Assembly (NCBI GenBank): GCA_013349735.1
Contig: DUZC01000303.1
Span: 1-7,332 of the forward strand
Length of the DNA stretch: 7,332 bases
DNA from: Rhodospirillaceae bacterium
GTDB lineage: Bacteria; Pseudomonadota; Alphaproteobacteria; Rhodospirillales; Magnetospirillaceae
Reading direction: 5' to 3'
The notes under the pieces were generated by a model that saw nothing but the letters and a program-made list of their open reading frames with translations, was not told the origin of the DNA and did no database searches. A program made the translations under genes and the position numbers. Below are positions 5,989 through 7,332 of the stretch, in pieces (the first letter of the stretch is position 1; each line of letters begins with the position of its first letter).

Positions 5989-6668
5989 GCAAGCTGCAGA
6001 AATATTTGTTTGAGCTGAATTTCGACGCCCCCGAGGATAGTGTCGAGCCCGGCCTGCGCCTTGATGGACAAATGCTTGACGAACCGATCGAGGAACTGCC
6101 GCCGCCGCCCACCTATAGCGAGGAAGAACTGACACTGGCCCGCGATCAGGCCTTTGAGGGGGGGCGCCAGGCGGGATTTCAGGAAGCCGAGGCCAGCACG
6201 GAACGCCGGATGGCCACCGCCCTGGAAGCGCTGGCGGCGCAATTGGCGGTCATCAAGGCGGCTCAGGACGAGGCCAACGACCTAATGATGAAGGATGCGG
6301 TCACTGTCGCCGTGGCGGTCATGCGCAAATTGGCGCCGGAATGGATCCGCCGCAATGGGCTCGATGAAATTGAAAATGTCGTGCAGCAATGTCTGGCCCA
6401 GATCGACAAGGATATTCGTGTGACCATCCGCACCAATCCCCTGGAATGCGATGCCGTACGGGACCGGGCGCAGCGGGTGGCGCTGGAAACCTCGTTTGAC
6501 GGAAAATTGATTTTTTCGCCCGATAGCCGGGTTAATCCCGGTGATTGCCGGCTCGATTGGGGTGACGGAGGAGCCGAACGCGATCAGGCTCGCATCTGGG
6601 CCGAAATCGATGCCATTGTCGCCCGGGCCTTGGGCGGCCCCGGCGAAGCCGCCACTGCCACCGCTTGA
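5985..6668 (+). CDS. fliH: Flagellar assembly protein FliH (export ATPase regulator/stator)
   Basis: FliH holds the export ATPase FliI and links it to the C ring. The 227-residue protein has a short conserved N-terminus (MSKLQKYLFELNFD), an acidic and proline-rich linker (about 20-45), and a helix rich in Glu, Gln, Gly and Ala (YSEEELTLARDQAFEGGRQAGFQEAEA) that fits FliH coiled coils. The C-terminal domain includes AVAVMRKLAPEWIRR and ends VNPGDCRLDWGDGGAERD, the wording typical of alphaproteobacterial FliH (FlbE in older Caulobacter naming). It starts inside the fliF stop codon and is followed 21 bases later by fliN. The G+C content is like fliF. Identification rests on motif resemblance, since FliH sequences diverge strongly; the setting between fliF and fliN supports it. 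Confidence 0.88.
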   Translation: MSKLQKYLFELNFDAPEDSVEPGLRLDGQMLDEPIEELPPPPTYSEEELTLARDQAFEGGRQAGFQEAEASTERRMATALEALAAQLAVIKAAQDEANDLMMKDAVTVAVAVMRKLAPEWIRRNGLDEIENVVQQCLAQIDKDIRVTIRTNPLECDAVRDRAQRVALETSFDGKLIFSPDSRVNPGDCRLDWGDGGAERDQARIWAEIDAIVARALGGPGEAATATA

Positions 6669-6689
6669 CCGCCGCGCCAGGAGAGATAA

Positions 6690-7007
6690 ATGGCCGATTT
6701 CGAACTGAACGAATTAAGAGGCGACGATCAGGGCGGCGATATGCCCGATGGTCCACGGTCGGCGCGTGATCTGGAAGCCGTCTATGACATTCCGGTCCAG
6801 GTTTCGGCGGTGCTGGGCAAGGCCACCATGCAGGTCAATCAATTATTGAAGCTGGGCCGGGGCGCGGTGGTGGAACTGGACCGCAAGGTCGGCGAAGCCA
6901 TCGATATCTACGTCAATAACCGGTTGGTGGCCCGCGGCGAAGTGGTGGTGGTCGAAGATCGACTGGGCGTGACGATGACGGAAATTATCAAGACCGATCG
7001 CTCCTGA
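6690..7007 (+). CDS. fliN: Flagellar motor switch protein FliN
   Basis: FliN is part of the cytoplasmic C ring, which sets rotation direction and docks FliH. The 105-residue product has an acidic Asp/Gly-rich lead (about 1-28) and one SpoA/surface-presentation domain (about 30-102). In it DIPVQVSAVLGKATMQVNQLLKLGRGAVVELDRKVGEAIDIYVNNRLVARGEVVVVEDRLGVTMTEII follows the FliN pattern closely, including the 'L-G-R-G-V-EL' turn and the 'A-GEVVVV---GV-ITEI' end; length is normal. Ribosome site AGGAGA at 6679-6684 sets the ATG. It lies 21 bases after fliH and 42 before flbD, so one operon is likely. Confidence 0.95.
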   Translation: MADFELNELRGDDQGGDMPDGPRSARDLEAVYDIPVQVSAVLGKATMQVNQLLKLGRGAVVELDRKVGEAIDIYVNNRLVARGEVVVVEDRLGVTMTEIIKTDRS

Positions 7008-7049
7008 CCTTTTGAGATGACGAGAAATCCAGGTTAACGGTGAGGACCC

Positions 7050-7332
7050 ATGCAACTTCTGATCATCGGCTCTTTGGATGGACAAGTGGGCGCGGCAAGC
7101 CAGATCGCCATGTCGCGCGGCGCCAAAGTGGCCCATGTCGATACCGTCGAAAGGGCGATGGACTTTCTGCGCAGTGGCCAGGGCGCCAATCTGGTGATGA
7201 TCGACGTCAATTTTGACGTCAAGGCCCTGGTCGATTGTCTGGCCCAGGAACGCATCACCGTCCCCATCGTCGCCTGTGGTATCGGCACCGATGCCGGTGC
7301 GGCGGTTCGCGCCATCCGGGCCGGGGCAAAGG
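7050..7332 (+). CDS. flbD: FlbD-type sigma-54 flagellar regulator, N-terminal part (cut by window edge)
   Basis: The frame is open from ATG 7050 to the window end, giving 94 codons of a longer gene. The translation MQLLIIGSLDGQVGAA...GAKVAHVDTVERAMDFLRSGQGANLVMIDVNFDV...TVPIVACGIGTDAGAAVRAIRAGAK closely follows the receiver-like domain of Caulobacter FlbD as I recall it. FlbD activates sigma-54 flagellar promoters and represses early ones, so the AAA+ and DNA-binding domains should follow outside the window. Asp52 sits at the usual phospho-acceptor place (VMIDVN). The acidic pair normally found near residues 8-13 of receivers is not present (GSLDGQ, a single Asp10), which fits the atypical FlbD receiver. 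Ribosome site GTGAGGA (about 7040-7046) precedes the ATG. Location after fliN matches the Caulobacter fliF operon order. Confidence 0.9.
   Translation, partial: MQLLIIGSLDGQVGAASQIAMSRGAKVAHVDTVERAMDFLRSGQGANLVMIDVNFDVKALVDCLAQERITVPIVACGIGTDAGAAVRAIRAGAK

Noticed and set aside
5248..6135. A 295-codon minus-strand open frame across the fliF-fliH junction
   Set aside because: Rich in His, Arg and Phe, no domain motif, and fully antisense to two well-supported genes.

Overview
The window is a piece of a flagellar gene cluster from an alphaproteobacterium. The evidence is the run fliF, fliH, fliN and a FlbD-type regulator, all on the + strand; FlbD is the alphaproteobacterial flagellar activator known from Caulobacter. 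The flagellar genes are GC-rich (one sampled fliF stretch, 4441-4500, hand-counts to 65% G+C). I cannot place the organism more finely. A Rhodospirillales- or Caulobacterales-like lineage is plausible.

Layout. Positions 3-200 are the 3' end of a gene that looks like flgD (hook cap). Positions 262-3654 are a complete flgE (hook protein) of 1130 codons, nearly three times the common size of about 400, because of a Thr/Ser/Asn/Ala-rich insert of roughly 600 residues. The insert carries an internal duplication with a G-x-F-x-I...L-x-I-P-W signature. A strong GNRA-loop hairpin at 3676-3709 probably ends the flgD-flgE transcript. Next comes a foreign-looking block of about 450 bp at 3725-4175. It holds a single minus-strand gene of the GxxExxY / PD-(D/E)xK nuclease-fold family, is lower in G+C (45% over 3781-4140 by hand count), and is bounded by imperfect inverted repeats built on an 8-bp GAAG period. 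A leader region at 4176-4341 with one CtrA-like half-site pair precedes fliF. Then fliF (GTG start at 4342), fliH (ATGA overlap with fliF), fliN and the first 94 codons of flbD run to the window edge.

How it fits together. FlgD caps the growing hook and FlgE polymerises into it. FliF forms the MS ring, FliN is part of the C ring, and FliH tethers the export ATPase to the C ring. FlbD, by analogy with Caulobacter, is a sigma-54 activator that times late flagellar genes. fliG, which sits between fliF and fliH in the Caulobacter-type order, is absent here: fliF and fliH overlap directly. No wholly new system is evident. The most unusual items are the giant hook protein with its duplicated insert module, the inverted-repeat-flanked nuclease-fold cassette between two flagellar operons, and the missing fliG.
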